This document shows, in pieces, positions 8,444-18,163 of a DNA stretch of 32,177 bases. Origin of the DNA: Myxococcales bacterium FL481 (GTDB lineage: Bacteria; Myxococcota_A; Polyangia; Nannocystales; Nannocystaceae). The stretch's first letter is position 1. Each line of letters begins with the position of its first letter. The notes under the pieces were generated by a model. It saw only the letters and a list, made by a program, of their open reading frames with translations. It had not been told where the DNA came from and did not search any database. The stretch lies in the NCBI GenBank assembly GCA_006508105.1, contig QKPP01000231.1:1-32177 (forward strand), in the 5' to 3' direction. The translations under genes and the position numbers were made by a program.

Positions 8444-9751
8444 GTGAGCGACACCCCCGATGTCCACCTCAATCTGAACGTACGGGGCATGGCCAACTCG
8501 GCTACGGTCTCGATCAACGAGCGCTCCAACGCGCTTTTGGCTCAAGGTCGGGACATCGTCAAACTCGGCCTGGGGCAATCGCCGTTCCCCGTGCCGGCGC
8601 CGGTAGTTCGCGCGCTCCAGGCCAACGCGCACCAAAAGGACTATCTCCCCGTTCGGGGACTCCCGGCGCTGCGTAAAGCGGTCGCGGACTACCATCGCCG
8701 CGGCGACGGCATCGACCGCGAAGGGGACGATGTCATCATCGGACCTGGCTCCAAAGAGCTGATGTTCTTGCTGCAGTTGGTGTTCTACGGCGACTTGGTG
8801 ATCCCCACCCCGTCGTGGGTTTCGTACGCTCCCCAGGCGCGAATCATCGGCCGCCAAGTACGTTTGCTGCCCACGCGAGCCGAGGATGACTGGCGCTTGC
8901 TGCCCGAGGGACTCGAGGCCCTGTGCCGCGAAGACCCCGGCCGGCCGCGCATCGTGATTTTGAACTACCCGTCCAACCCGACCGGCGGCACGTACACCGT
9001 CGACGAGCTCCAAGAGCTCGCCGCCGTGGCCAGAAAGCATCGCGTGGTGCTGTTGTCGGACGAGATCTACGGCGAACTCCACCATACTGGACAACACGTC
9101 TCGATCGCGCGGTTTTATCCCGAAGGCACCATCGTCTCGTCAGGACTGAGCAAGTGGTGTGGAGCGGGGGGATGGCGGTTGGGAACATTCATGTTCCCAC
9201 GACAGATGCACTGGTTGTTGGCGGCGATGGCCTCGGTCGCCAGCGAAACGTTTACCTCGACCTGCGCTCCGGTCCAGTACGCCGCCGTCGAGGCCTTCGT
9301 CGGCAATCCGGAACTCGACGAGTACCTGGTGCGATCGCGGCGGGTCCTGCGAGCGATCGGGCGGTACGTCGCACAGCGACTGCGCGCCGCGGGCATCGCA
9401 TGCCAAGACCCCGCCGGGGGGTTCTACCTGTTCCCAAGTTTCCACGCGCACCGCGATCGCCTGCGCGCACGCGGAATCGATACCAGCCCCGAGATGGTGG
9501 CGCGTTTGCTCGACGAGACCGGCGTGGCCGTGTTGCCGGGCACCGACTTCGGCCGCCCTCCCGGGGAGCTCACGTGCCGACTCGCCTACGTCGACTTCGA
9601 CGGCGACATGGCACTGAGCCACGCGACCGCCGGCGCAAACCTCAACGAGGCCGCGTTGCGTCGCCTGAGCCCCCGCATCGTCAACGCGCTCGATCGGATC
9701 GGCGAATGGGCGCGGATGGAACCCGCGCGACTCACCGCTGTCTCCGGCTGA
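8444..9751 (+). CDS. Class I/II PLP-dependent aminotransferase
   Basis: A 435-aa fold-type I enzyme related to aspartate aminotransferases. Visible marks are GLGQSPFPVP near the start, YLPVRGLPALRKAVADY, NYPSNPTGG, DEIYGE (Asp206 contacts the PLP nitrogen, Tyr209 its oxygen), and SGLSKWCGAGGWRLG with the Schiff-base Lys237. A late RLAYVDFDG segment replaces the usual R-x-s/a-f strand. The variant SLSKWCGAGG rather than SFSKxxxMTG marks a subgroup whose substrate I cannot name. The start is GTG 8444, just before VSDTPDVHLNLNVRGM; the frame stays open upstream but without conserved sequence. Divergent from adk. Confidence 0.92.
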   Translation: MSDTPDVHLNLNVRGMANSATVSINERSNALLAQGRDIVKLGLGQSPFPVPAPVVRALQANAHQKDYLPVRGLPALRKAVADYHRRGDGIDREGDDVIIGPGSKELMFLLQLVFYGDLVIPTPSWVSYAPQARIIGRQVRLLPTRAEDDWRLLPEGLEALCREDPGRPRIVILNYPSNPTGGTYTVDELQELAAVARKHRVVLLSDEIYGELHHTGQHVSIARFYPEGTIVSSGLSKWCGAGGWRLGTFMFPRQMHWLLAAMASVASETFTSTCAPVQYAAVEAFVGNPELDEYLVRSRRVLRAIGRYVAQRLRAAGIACQDPAGGFYLFPSFHAHRDRLRARGIDTSPEMVARLLDETGVAVLPGTDFGRPPGELTCRLAYVDFDGDMALSHATAGANLNEAALRRLSPRIVNALDRIGEWARMEPARLTAVSG

Positions 9752-9790
9752 CACGCGGCGCTCAACCCCGTAGCCTCACGCCGCCGCCGT

Positions 9791-9804
9791 CACCCGAACG
9801 GGTG
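9791..9804. repeat. Short inverted repeat before the DUF2786 gene
   Basis: CACCCG-AA-CGGGTG is a perfect 6-bp palindrome with a two-base centre, 40 bases after the aminotransferase stop and 14 bases before ATG 9819. It could be an operator or part of a terminator; no T-run follows. Confidence 0.3.
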
Positions 9805-9818
9805 CGGCATGGCCAGCC

Positions 9819-10547
9819 ATGGACGACAAGCTCCTTGAACGCGTCCGCAAGCTCTTGCGGCTGGCCACGTCGGACAACGTCCACGAGGCCGCGAACGCAG
9901 CCGCGCGCGCTCAGGAGCTCATCGATCGCCACCGCATCGACGCCCTCACACGCGCGAACCTCAGCCGCGATCCGTTCGACGACACCACGGTCGTCGAAGC
10001 GATCGACGAGCCGCTGGAGTGCTCCAAACGGCTGCGCAAGTGGAAGGTGTTCTTAGCCACCTCCCTCGCCCCCACCCAAAACTGCCGCGTGTACGTTCTC
10101 GAGCCCCGTCCCCCCGACAAGCAGCAGCGACTGGTCCCCGTGGGAGATCCCACGGATATCGCCATACTCGCAGAGCTGTACCGGTTTTGCGTGACACAAA
10201 TCGAGTGCCTCACGCGAGCGCATGGCGAAGGCCAAGACCGAAAATGGCGAGAAGGCTTCCGAGTCGGTGCCGCGAAGACCGTCGTCGCGCGCTTGCAGGC
10301 CGCCCGACAACAAACATTGGACCGCGCCCCCGATCTCCCCACGCCCGCTCCAAGCGAGTCGGCCGATCCCGCCGATGGAGCACTCGCGCATCCCGAACGA
10401 CTCTGGGCGCGACGGCTGGCCGAGGTCGACGCCCATTTGCGAGCTAAGTCTGGCCTACGGTCGGGCAAGAGCCTTCGCGTCCACGCGCAAAGCTTCACCC
10501 TCGGCGAACAGGCGGGACATCGCGTCGATCTCCCCTCGCGGGAGTAG
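9819..10547 (+). CDS. DUF2786 domain protein
   Basis: A 242-aa soluble protein. Residues 1-45 match the DUF2786 pattern as I know it: LLERVRKLLRLATSDNVHEAANAAARAQELIDRHRI. The middle part (about 70-160) resembles the domain usually attached to it (DUF7168 type): WKVFLATSLAPTQNCRVYV, then AELYRFCVTQIECL and FRVGAAKTVVARL. The function is unknown; such proteins occur in phages, plasmids and chromosomes. The C-terminal 70 residues are Ala/Pro/Arg-rich with weak order. The ATG directly precedes the conserved domain and has no Shine-Dalgarno. It converges with the lipoprotein gene on the other strand. Confidence 0.8.
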   Translation: MDDKLLERVRKLLRLATSDNVHEAANAAARAQELIDRHRIDALTRANLSRDPFDDTTVVEAIDEPLECSKRLRKWKVFLATSLAPTQNCRVYVLEPRPPDKQQRLVPVGDPTDIAILAELYRFCVTQIECLTRAHGEGQDRKWREGFRVGAAKTVVARLQAARQQTLDRAPDLPTPAPSESADPADGALAHPERLWARRLAEVDAHLRAKSGLRSGKSLRVHAQSFTLGEQAGHRVDLPSRE

Positions 10548-10691
10548 TCGGCTGCACGCCGGCCGACCGCTGGGGGTCCGCGGACCGCTACGGTGCCCGC
10601 CTCTCGCTAGCACCATCACCATGGCAAGCGCCGCGTCGCGGCTTCCCGACCACGAGCCGATCGTCCGTACCCAGGAACGCGACCTCAATCC

Positions 10692-12221
10692 CTAGTCTTC
10701 TGACACACGATCGTACTTTCGCATCGGTAGCACCAGGTGAGCCGTGGCTTGCGACTCATCATGGCTCAACCACACCGACAGCGGGCCAAACGGCGCGAAC
10801 GCAGATCGCCAGACCTTGAGTGCCTGCTCTTGCGCGTGGCGGGCCTCAGGGGTCTGGGCCGTGGTCTCTGGCAGCTCCACGTTCGCCCAACGCTCCAGTG
10901 TCAGATGGGTCAACATGGACACGCGGTTGGCCTCGAGATCGGCGGCGAGCGTCGGGGGCACCGTCCGCAGCCAAGCGCCATTGGCCCCGGTGCTCGTGTT
11001 CTCGACGTGCGATTCAACGGCGGCGAGCCCGGCTCCCCACTCGGCCGTGACGTAGCCACCTCCGGCAAACACCGTCAGCTCGGGCTTGATCCCCATCGCC
11101 ATCGAGTCCGTCGCCGTCGGACTAGTCACTGTCGCGTGCGCCACGGTCACGGAGCGGTCACCCGCCTGCACCGTGGCGGCTTGCAGATCGATTGACGACA
11201 GTCGCAACGCGGCAAGAACGGCCGGGTCCTGCACACGTGGACTGAGCAACGGAATTCCCATGAGCAGCAGGCCCTCGAACGGGGCCGGGTTACTCACGCC
11301 GAGACGCAGTGCAAGGCTCTTGTCGGACGTCGAGCTGAAGCTCACCTCACCGGTCACCGAATTGAACAGCGCTTGCGCCATCGCTGGCACGTGTGGAGCA
11401 AGCCGCTGGTTGACGCCGTCGCGGCTGAAGTTCGCCCACAGCGTCAGTGAGTCCGGAAACGCGTCGCGCAACGCGGAGGCGGGGGCGGGGGCCAGGAAGT
11501 CGAGACTGTTGACGGCGGCGCCGTTGGACCGAAGATGCCAAGCCTTGGCATCGAACGACACGCCCGTGGTCTGCATCCGTCCGCTGACGGGGAAGCGAGC
11601 CGCGACCAAGTCGCCTTTGACCACCGGACCCGACTGCGTGAGCTCCGTCAACCGCTCCTTGCCACGATTGGCCGGTTGGTAGTTGGCCATCAGGTCTCCC
11701 TCGCGAAAACAGCCCACCCAACCGCTGGGAGCCGCGAGTTGACGGCAGATCCGGTCGACCTCCGCTGGATCTTCGCCGATCGCAGTCGCGAGCCGCTTGA
11801 GCGGCTCGAGGTCTTTGGCCCCCACCAAAAGGAACGAAGACGAACCCGTGCTGCCCGCCACCAGACCCTTCCCGGGCTCGATGCCCGATGTCAAGATGGC
11901 ATCCACCCCGGCCGCTGTCCGCTCCGCCCCTCGTCTCACATCGTCGGCGTGCGTCAGGTTAGGGTCTTGGCTCGAGACAAACTCCAGCACGTCCGCGCCA
12001 TCCCGTTGCAGCACGACGGCGCCGTGTTTCACCGCCCTCAGCATCTCGAACACCGGCGCCAGGTCGCGGACGACGAGGAAGTCTTCCGTCCCCTCGGGAA
12101 GGAGGTTCAGTTGGTCCTCGAGCGAGCGCGCCGACTGACCGCGTTTGCACGTCAGACTGACCAGCGCGCCGATTAGGAGCAGGGCACCGCATTGTTGGAT
12201 GACGCCGAGAGAGCGGGACAT
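10692..12221 (-). CDS. Unknown large lipoprotein
   Basis: A 509-aa secreted protein of a type I cannot name. ATG 12221 gives a good signal peptide (Arg3, then GALLLIGALVSLTC with Cys25 as the likely lipid-modified residue, although -1 Thr and -3 Ser are not canonical). The open frame continues 58 codons upstream, but that part is Arg/Pro-rich and is left out. After the signal come LNLLPEGTEDFLVVRDLAPVFEML and long stretches of alternating beta-type sequence (e.g. SLTLWANFSRDGVNQRLAPHV, GEVSFSSTSDKSLALRLGV), suggesting two related alpha/beta halves, as in DUF3352-like surface proteins (weak inference). A TACGTT hexamer six bases before the ATG suggests a leaderless mRNA. Confidence 0.8.
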   Translation of the reverse strand: MSRSLGVIQQCGALLLIGALVSLTCKRGQSARSLEDQLNLLPEGTEDFLVVRDLAPVFEMLRAVKHGAVVLQRDGADVLEFVSSQDPNLTHADDVRRGAERTAAGVDAILTSGIEPGKGLVAGSTGSSSFLLVGAKDLEPLKRLATAIGEDPAEVDRICRQLAAPSGWVGCFREGDLMANYQPANRGKERLTELTQSGPVVKGDLVAARFPVSGRMQTTGVSFDAKAWHLRSNGAAVNSLDFLAPAPASALRDAFPDSLTLWANFSRDGVNQRLAPHVPAMAQALFNSVTGEVSFSSTSDKSLALRLGVSNPAPFEGLLLMGIPLLSPRVQDPAVLAALRLSSIDLQAATVQAGDRSVTVAHATVTSPTATDSMAMGIKPELTVFAGGGYVTAEWGAGLAAVESHVENTSTGANGAWLRTVPPTLAADLEANRVSMLTHLTLERWANVELPETTAQTPEARHAQEQALKVWRSAFAPFGPLSVWLSHDESQATAHLVLPMRKYDRVSED

Positions 12222-12227
12222 CGGCGA

Positions 12228-12233
12228 AACGTA
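12228..12233 (-). promoter_or_regulatory. -10 box of the 509-aa lipoprotein gene
   Basis: TACGTT on the minus strand lies six bases before ATG 12221. TTGCTC at 12249-12254 (minus strand) could be a -35 at a short 15-base spacing. Transcription would start at the initiation codon. Confidence 0.35.
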
Positions 12234-12734
12234 GCATCCATCGGCCCCGAGCAACCCTCGCGCGCTCGGGCGGAAATGGGGCGACCGGCGCGGTGCGACC
12301 CACGGACTCGAAACCACCAGCTCACCGCCCGGGTCGCACTCGATGGCTGGAGTCGGCCCGCGACGACCCCCCACCCGCCAGCCGTCTCGGCTCACTCCAC
12401 AAATAGCGCGGGTCGAATAGTGGGACCATTCGCTGGAACCGATGACCCTGAGCGGGCCACGCGCCAGGGTCGATTCGCCCGGACCCGGTCGTCGATTGGG
12501 ACGCCGGTGAAGGTCCCCCCACCGAGGTTTCGCGCGGCGGTGGCGAGCCAGGCCAGCATCGAGCCGTTCGCTCGCGCCCGGGGTTTTGACGGCGCTCTTC
12601 GATCACAAGTTGCCGTACTCGCCGCCCAGGTCCGGCCTCCCGCCAAACCTACGTTGTTCTCCGGACGAGATCGTTTGGTCTCGAGTCCCCTCAGCTCCTA
12701 CATCGTAGCCTCCGCCGTCCCGAGCAACCCTCGC
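12234..12734. other. 500-base divergent intergenic region with a 16-base direct repeat
   Basis: No frame here looks like protein. CCCGAGCAACCCTCGC occurs at 12246-12261, just upstream of the minus-strand lipoprotein, and again in the same orientation at 12719-12734, touching the candidate -10 (TACACT, 12735-12740) of the beta-helix gene. Otherwise nothing was recognised. Confidence 0.6.
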
Positions 12735-12740
12735 TACACT
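12735..12740 (+). promoter_or_regulatory. -10 box of the beta-helix gene
   Basis: TACACT lies 16 bases before ATG 12757 and four bases before an in-frame GTG at 12745. It would give a leader of about ten bases for the ATG. No clear -35 is seen. Confidence 0.35.
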
Positions 12741-12756
12741 CATTGTGTCCGTGCAT

Positions 12757-14448
<1,692 letters not shown>

Positions 14449-14523
14449 CCGCCACTCACGGCGAGTTGCGGGCGCACGTAGCCGTGGCTCGTCCGGCTCG
14501 CCTTCGTCGTCGATGCAGCTCCA

Positions 14524-15411
14524 TCACCGCGGCTCGTGCACATCGATGTGCACGTGCGCCACGGCCACATCCGGCTCCTTGAGCAACACCGCCTGCACGT
14601 GCTCGCCGATGTCGTGAGCCTGACGAACCGTGATCGCGGGATCGACCGGCACGCTCGCACGCACGTGCAGATGCGTTCCGTGGTGCCACCCCGCGACATC
14701 CGGTTGACCGCGGACGTCGTCCAGCGCTGCCACCAACGCGACTAGCTGGGCGCGACGGGTTTCCGACACGACCTCCCCCATCAGCAGCCCCATATTCTCC
14801 CGCGCGAGCCAAAACCCGGACGCGATGATCCATCCGCCCGTCGGGATCGCCAACCACGCATCCCAGCCCGGCGAGCCCACGTAGGCCAGACCAACCCCGA
14901 CGATGGCCAACAACCCCACAAGCGCGTCGTTGCGAGCGTCCACGTACAGCGCCGCGACCACCGGGCTTTCCTGAGTCCGACGGCGGCAATACACGACGAA
15001 GCCGATCTTGACCGCCACCTTGAGCCCAAACACGATCAGCAACGTCGGTCGCATGGTCGCATGGCGGCCGGACAGCATGTTCTCGATCGCGCTGCGGACC
15101 ACCTCAAGCCCAAGCACCGCGGCGAGCACCGCAAGCACCAATGAGGCAATCGGTTCCGCCGCTCGGTGGCCCACCGGGTGTTCGGTGTCCGGCGGCTGCG
15201 CGGCGATCCGAAGCGCCCAGAACAACACCAGGCCGATCGTGCAATCGACCGCGCTATCGACTCCTTGCGCCAAGGCGAGGTTACTCGCGGTCTGAAGATA
15301 CGTGGCTACGAGCGGCCCCACGAACAGCAAGCTCAGCCCACTGCTGACGGCAGCGAGGCGGGATGCCGGCGAGTGCACCGGGGCCACGGGCCGCCGACCC
15401 GAAGGGTTCAC
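14524..15411 (-). CDS. Cation diffusion facilitator (CDF) transporter, DD/DD type
   Basis: A 295-aa inner-membrane metal/proton antiporter. It has six hydrophobic segments in residues about 20-200 and a cytoplasmic C-terminal domain with LVALVAALDDVRGQPDV and a His-rich end (HVHIDVHEPR). The metal site in helix 2 is D52-SAV-D56 and in helix 5 D158-ARN-D162, so both pairs are Asp-x3-Asp, as in manganese-type CDFs, rather than the His-Asp of zinc exporters. GHRAAEPI matches the conserved loop after helix 2. GTG 15411 is chosen because it overlaps the TGA of the upstream gene (GTGA) and has GGGGA just before it. Translational coupling to that gene is likely. Confidence 0.9.
   Translation of the reverse strand: MNPSGRRPVAPVHSPASRLAAVSSGLSLLFVGPLVATYLQTASNLALAQGVDSAVDCTIGLVLFWALRIAAQPPDTEHPVGHRAAEPIASLVLAVLAAVLGLEVVRSAIENMLSGRHATMRPTLLIVFGLKVAVKIGFVVYCRRRTQESPVVAALYVDARNDALVGLLAIVGVGLAYVGSPGWDAWLAIPTGGWIIASGFWLARENMGLLMGEVVSETRRAQLVALVAALDDVRGQPDVAGWHHGTHLHVRASVPVDPAITVRQAHDIGEHVQAVLLKEPDVAVAHVHIDVHEPR
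14536..14553. repeat. Perfect 18-base palindrome at the end of the CDF gene
   Basis: GTGCACATC followed directly by its reverse complement, ending 12 bases inside the 3' end of the CDF gene, where two genes converge. It could contribute to termination from either side, or simply reflect the VHIDVH codons. Confidence 0.35.
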
Positions 15412-15794
15412 GTTCCCCGATCCTCGCCGTCGACTCGGTTGGCGGTCGTCGCCCGCACGCGGGACCGGCCGAGCCGATAACCACGCACCCGCCCGGGCGC
15501 GTGTGACACGACGGCTCCGATAACCAGTGCGAAGAACAGGCTCGGGACCAGGTAGTCCGGCCAGAACACGCCCAAGCCCACCACCGCGATTTTGACCACC
15601 GTCGCCGCCCCGTGTAGCCGCAGAAACCATGAGGCCCCGTACTTGTCGAGATCGGTGAGGACGATCCCCAGGCCAGTGAGGATCAAGACAGCGGCCCAGA
15701 TGCCACTATCCCCCCCGTACACTGCCGCGCCGAGGACCATGGCCACCGCCGCGATGTGCCCGGTGCGCAGCGCGATCCGGAAAGCTCGAACCAT
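15408..15794 (-). CDS. Small four-helix membrane protein coupled to the CDF transporter
   Basis: A 128-aa protein with about four hydrophobic segments (AAVAMVLGAAVYG, GIWAAVLILTGLGIVLTDL, VVKIAVVGLGVF, YLVPSLFFALVIGAVVSHA) and a basic hydrophilic tail. ATG 15794 has a strong GAGGAGG eight bases upstream (15803-15809), one of the best Shine-Dalgarno sites in the window. Its stop overlaps the start of the CDF gene by four bases, so it is the first gene of a two-gene operon. I do not recognise the family; the arrangement suggests a role with metal export, which is inference only. Confidence 0.8.
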   Translation of the reverse strand: MVRAFRIALRTGHIAAVAMVLGAAVYGGDSGIWAAVLILTGLGIVLTDLDKYGASWFLRLHGAATVVKIAVVGLGVFWPDYLVPSLFFALVIGAVVSHAPGRVRGYRLGRSRVRATTANRVDGEDRGT

Positions 15795-15809
15795 CCGCGA
15801 CGCCTCCTC

Positions 15810-16121
15810 GGCTCAGCCCCTATCGTCTGACAATGGCTGACGGCCCGACGCTGTCGATCTGCTGCCTATCGTCCGCACCGAGTCACGCATCCTCCCCTTG
15901 ATTTTACCCGGCTTTGCTGAGTTCACGCACGAGAAACGCGATGAGCGGCCGCAGCTTGGGCTTCGAGCGGAGCGGTGCCCGCAGGTGCCCGTCGACGCGC
16001 CGCAAGATGCGCGGTGCGTTCGCGTCCAGGGGTCACCAAGCCCGGCTCGAGTCGTCGACACTCGTCCCGACCGCCTCGCTGAATCGGGCCCAGCGAAGCG
16101 GCGGCTCGGATCCTCGCGCCT
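15810..16121. other. Gap after the GMC gene with a possible small coding remnant
   Basis: On the minus strand one frame (16125 down to 15904) reads protein-like sequence, e.g. RARFSEAVG-type segments (exactly WARFSEAVGTSVDDSS) and, after an in-frame TGA at 16035-16033, NAPRILRRVDGHLRAPLRSK and then PKLRPLIAFLVRELSKAG before a TAA at 15906-15904. It has no usable start codon, so it may be a decayed gene or chance. Nothing else is visible. Confidence 0.25.
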
Positions 16122-17837
16122 TTAGCAGCCCATGACTTCGGCGGCTAGCTCGGCGATCGTCAGTACGCTCACATGGGTGTTCACGCCCGGCACTTCGGGG
16201 AGCACCGAGGCATCCACCACGCGCAGGTCATCGACTCCCCACACTCGGAACCAGCCGTCGACAACGCTGTCGCGAGGATCCCGCCCCGCCGAACAGCTGG
16301 CCGTGAAGTGCAAGCCGGCCCCGGCCAACTGCTGTGAGATCAAGCCCAGCTTCTCGTCCGGCGAGAGGCCAGCGATCGCGGGGTTGACCAGGCCCGCGAC
16401 AAACGGCGTCATCGGACTCGACAACCCGAGCTCGATCGCGCGATCAAACCCCTCGAGGATGTCGGCTCGATCCCCCGGTTCGCGGAGGTAACCGGGATCG
16501 ATCAACGGGGACCCGCCCGGGTCAGCCGGGTTGAGTTCGATCCAACCCCGGCTCTTCGGCTTGACCAGCGCGAGCAAGATGCTCAGCGCCTCCCCGGGCG
16601 GGAGCAGGGCGCTGGGCAGGGGGGTCTGCAGACACATCAAGTGAATGTTGGGCGCCTCTCGTCTCTTGTTGGTGCGAAAGAACGCGTGCGACGAGACGCC
16701 CCCCAGCGTAAACTCCGTGCCGAATTCGGGGCCTGCGAGGAAGTCGGCGCCGAAGCACAGCACGTGGTCGTGAAGCTGTCTCCCGACCATTGGCCGCGCA
16801 CAGGCAATTGGCACGCCAGCCGCTTGCAGCACCGCTTCCGGACCGATCCCCGACAGCATGAGCAGTTTCGGTGAACCGATCGCGCCGGCCGACACCACGG
16901 TCTCGCGCCGCGCCTCGATATGTCGGAGCTCCCCGTTGACGACCACTTCGATCCCGCGGCAGCGACCGTGGGACACCAGCAGCCGGGAGACGGCCGCGTC
17001 CGGGAGCGTGACGAGGTTCGGCCGTTCGACGGCGGGGAGCAGATAGGCCTGAGCCGGTCCGGATCGGCGACCGTCGGGGTGGATGTTGACATCCGCCGGA
17101 CCCGCGCCGTCGATGAACGGGACCGCGTTGTGGTCGGCCTCGGGAAGGCCCAGTTCCTTGGCCCCTGCGATCGATGCCGCCGTCAACGGGTGATCGAGCG
17201 CGTACCGACCGACAGAAACCGCTCCCTCCCGACCACGCCCGGGCGAACTGTCGTGGAGGAAGTTCTCCACGCGAAGGAACGCGCGATACAGTCGTGCGGC
17301 GGTCCAGGGATGCCCGACCAGCCGGCGCCAACGCCAGGCATCTCGAAGATCGCCGCGCAGCCAGAACATGCCGTTGATGCTCCCCGAGCCGCCGAGGACC
17401 TTGCCACCGGCCAGCCCCACCGGTCGATCTCCGAGGTCGGCCTGGGGCACCGAGGGCCACGCCCAGTCGGTCTCACTGCCGAAGTTTTCCATCCAGCGGG
17501 TCGAGTCGCTGATCTTGGGCTGCTCCACGTCCCCGGTGCCCGCCTCCACGAGCAACACCGAGGCACCGGTGGCGGAGAGCCGATTGGCCATCACGCACCC
17601 CGCGGATCCAGCCCCGACCACGATGTAGTCGTAGCTTTGGTCCAAGAACCGGCGCCGCTCGACCGCGGCCTCTGCCCGTCGAGCCATCGGCCCCGCAACC
17701 GCGGCCGCGACCCCCAGCTGCCCGAGCACCCGCAACAGGTCGCGTCGCGGCAATCGGCCGCGGAAGGCGGCCATTTCGGCCGCATCGATTTGCGCCGCGA
17801 TTCGCCAGCGCCCTCTCGTCTTGTCGTCATCGTCCAC
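16122..17837 (-). CDS. GMC-family FAD oxidoreductase, Tat-exported
   Basis: A 571-aa flavoenzyme of the glucose-methanol-choline family. After a 30-residue leader comes a twin-arginine signal (LPRRDLLRVLGQLGVAAAVAG, Arg31-Arg32). The FAD motif is YIVVGAGSAGCVMANRL with GAGSAG at 75-80, then VLLVEAG, GGKVLGGSGSINGM, and VVSAGAIGSPKLLMLSGIGP. The C-terminal catalytic pair is His510 in GAGLHFTASCSAG and His555 in GVNTHVSVLTIAELAAE. The segment around His510 is unusual: most members have HPxGTCxMG. It probably oxidises an alcohol in the periplasm; the substrate is unknown. The start is GTG 17837, with AAAGG about 9-10 bases upstream. Folded with FAD before export, consistent with Tat. Confidence 0.92.
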   Translation of the reverse strand: MDDDDKTRGRWRIAAQIDAAEMAAFRGRLPRRDLLRVLGQLGVAAAVAGPMARRAEAAVERRRFLDQSYDYIVVGAGSAGCVMANRLSATGASVLLVEAGTGDVEQPKISDSTRWMENFGSETDWAWPSVPQADLGDRPVGLAGGKVLGGSGSINGMFWLRGDLRDAWRWRRLVGHPWTAARLYRAFLRVENFLHDSSPGRGREGAVSVGRYALDHPLTAASIAGAKELGLPEADHNAVPFIDGAGPADVNIHPDGRRSGPAQAYLLPAVERPNLVTLPDAAVSRLLVSHGRCRGIEVVVNGELRHIEARRETVVSAGAIGSPKLLMLSGIGPEAVLQAAGVPIACARPMVGRQLHDHVLCFGADFLAGPEFGTEFTLGGVSSHAFFRTNKRREAPNIHLMCLQTPLPSALLPPGEALSILLALVKPKSRGWIELNPADPGGSPLIDPGYLREPGDRADILEGFDRAIELGLSSPMTPFVAGLVNPAIAGLSPDEKLGLISQQLAGAGLHFTASCSAGRDPRDSVVDGWFRVWGVDDLRVVDASVLPEVPGVNTHVSVLTIAELAAEVMGC

Positions 17838-18128
17838 AGCTCACTACCTTTCCCCGGAAGCGGCTTCGAGCTCCACTCCGCTCGTCCTCAGTCCGGTGCT
17901 CACGACGCTATCAGCGGGGTTGGCTGCCAGCCAAGACCGGTATTGAGGGGGGGTGCGCGACCAGGTGAGGGTCGAGAAGCGATCGAGTGCTCCTGACCGC
18001 GACCAGGAACAAGCCCCGAGCGTCGCCGCGTGACGGCCAATCTGACGCGCAAACGGATGCCATGCGGACTTGGCTGCAGTTGCACTCGTGGTGCCGTCGC
18101 GCCGGAGCTTCAACGGGTCACAGACCAC
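17838..18128. other. Intergenic region between divergent GMC and desulfurase genes
   Basis: About 290 bases without a convincing reading frame; both strands give only Arg/Pro/Ser-rich translations. The desulfurase promoter follows immediately. Confidence 0.5.
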
Positions 18129-18157
18129 TTGGCTCGCCACGTCGGCGTCGGTACGCT
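18129..18157 (+). promoter_or_regulatory. Sigma70-like promoter of the cysteine desulfurase gene
   Basis: TTGGCT (18129-18134) and TACGCT (18152-18157) are separated by 17 bases. The -10 lies six bases before ATG 18164, so transcription should start on or beside the initiation codon and give a leaderless mRNA. It would drive the desulfurase and thioredoxin, and possibly the two genes after them. Confidence 0.5.
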
Positions 18158-18163
18158 CGCCGC

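Noticed and set aside
8090..9097. 335-codon minus-strand open frame
   Set aside because: Overlaps adk in another frame and the aminotransferase on the other strand; it has no family features of its own.
16920..17996. 358-codon plus-strand frame opposite the GMC gene
   Set aside because: Antisense shadow; the minus strand has all GMC motifs.
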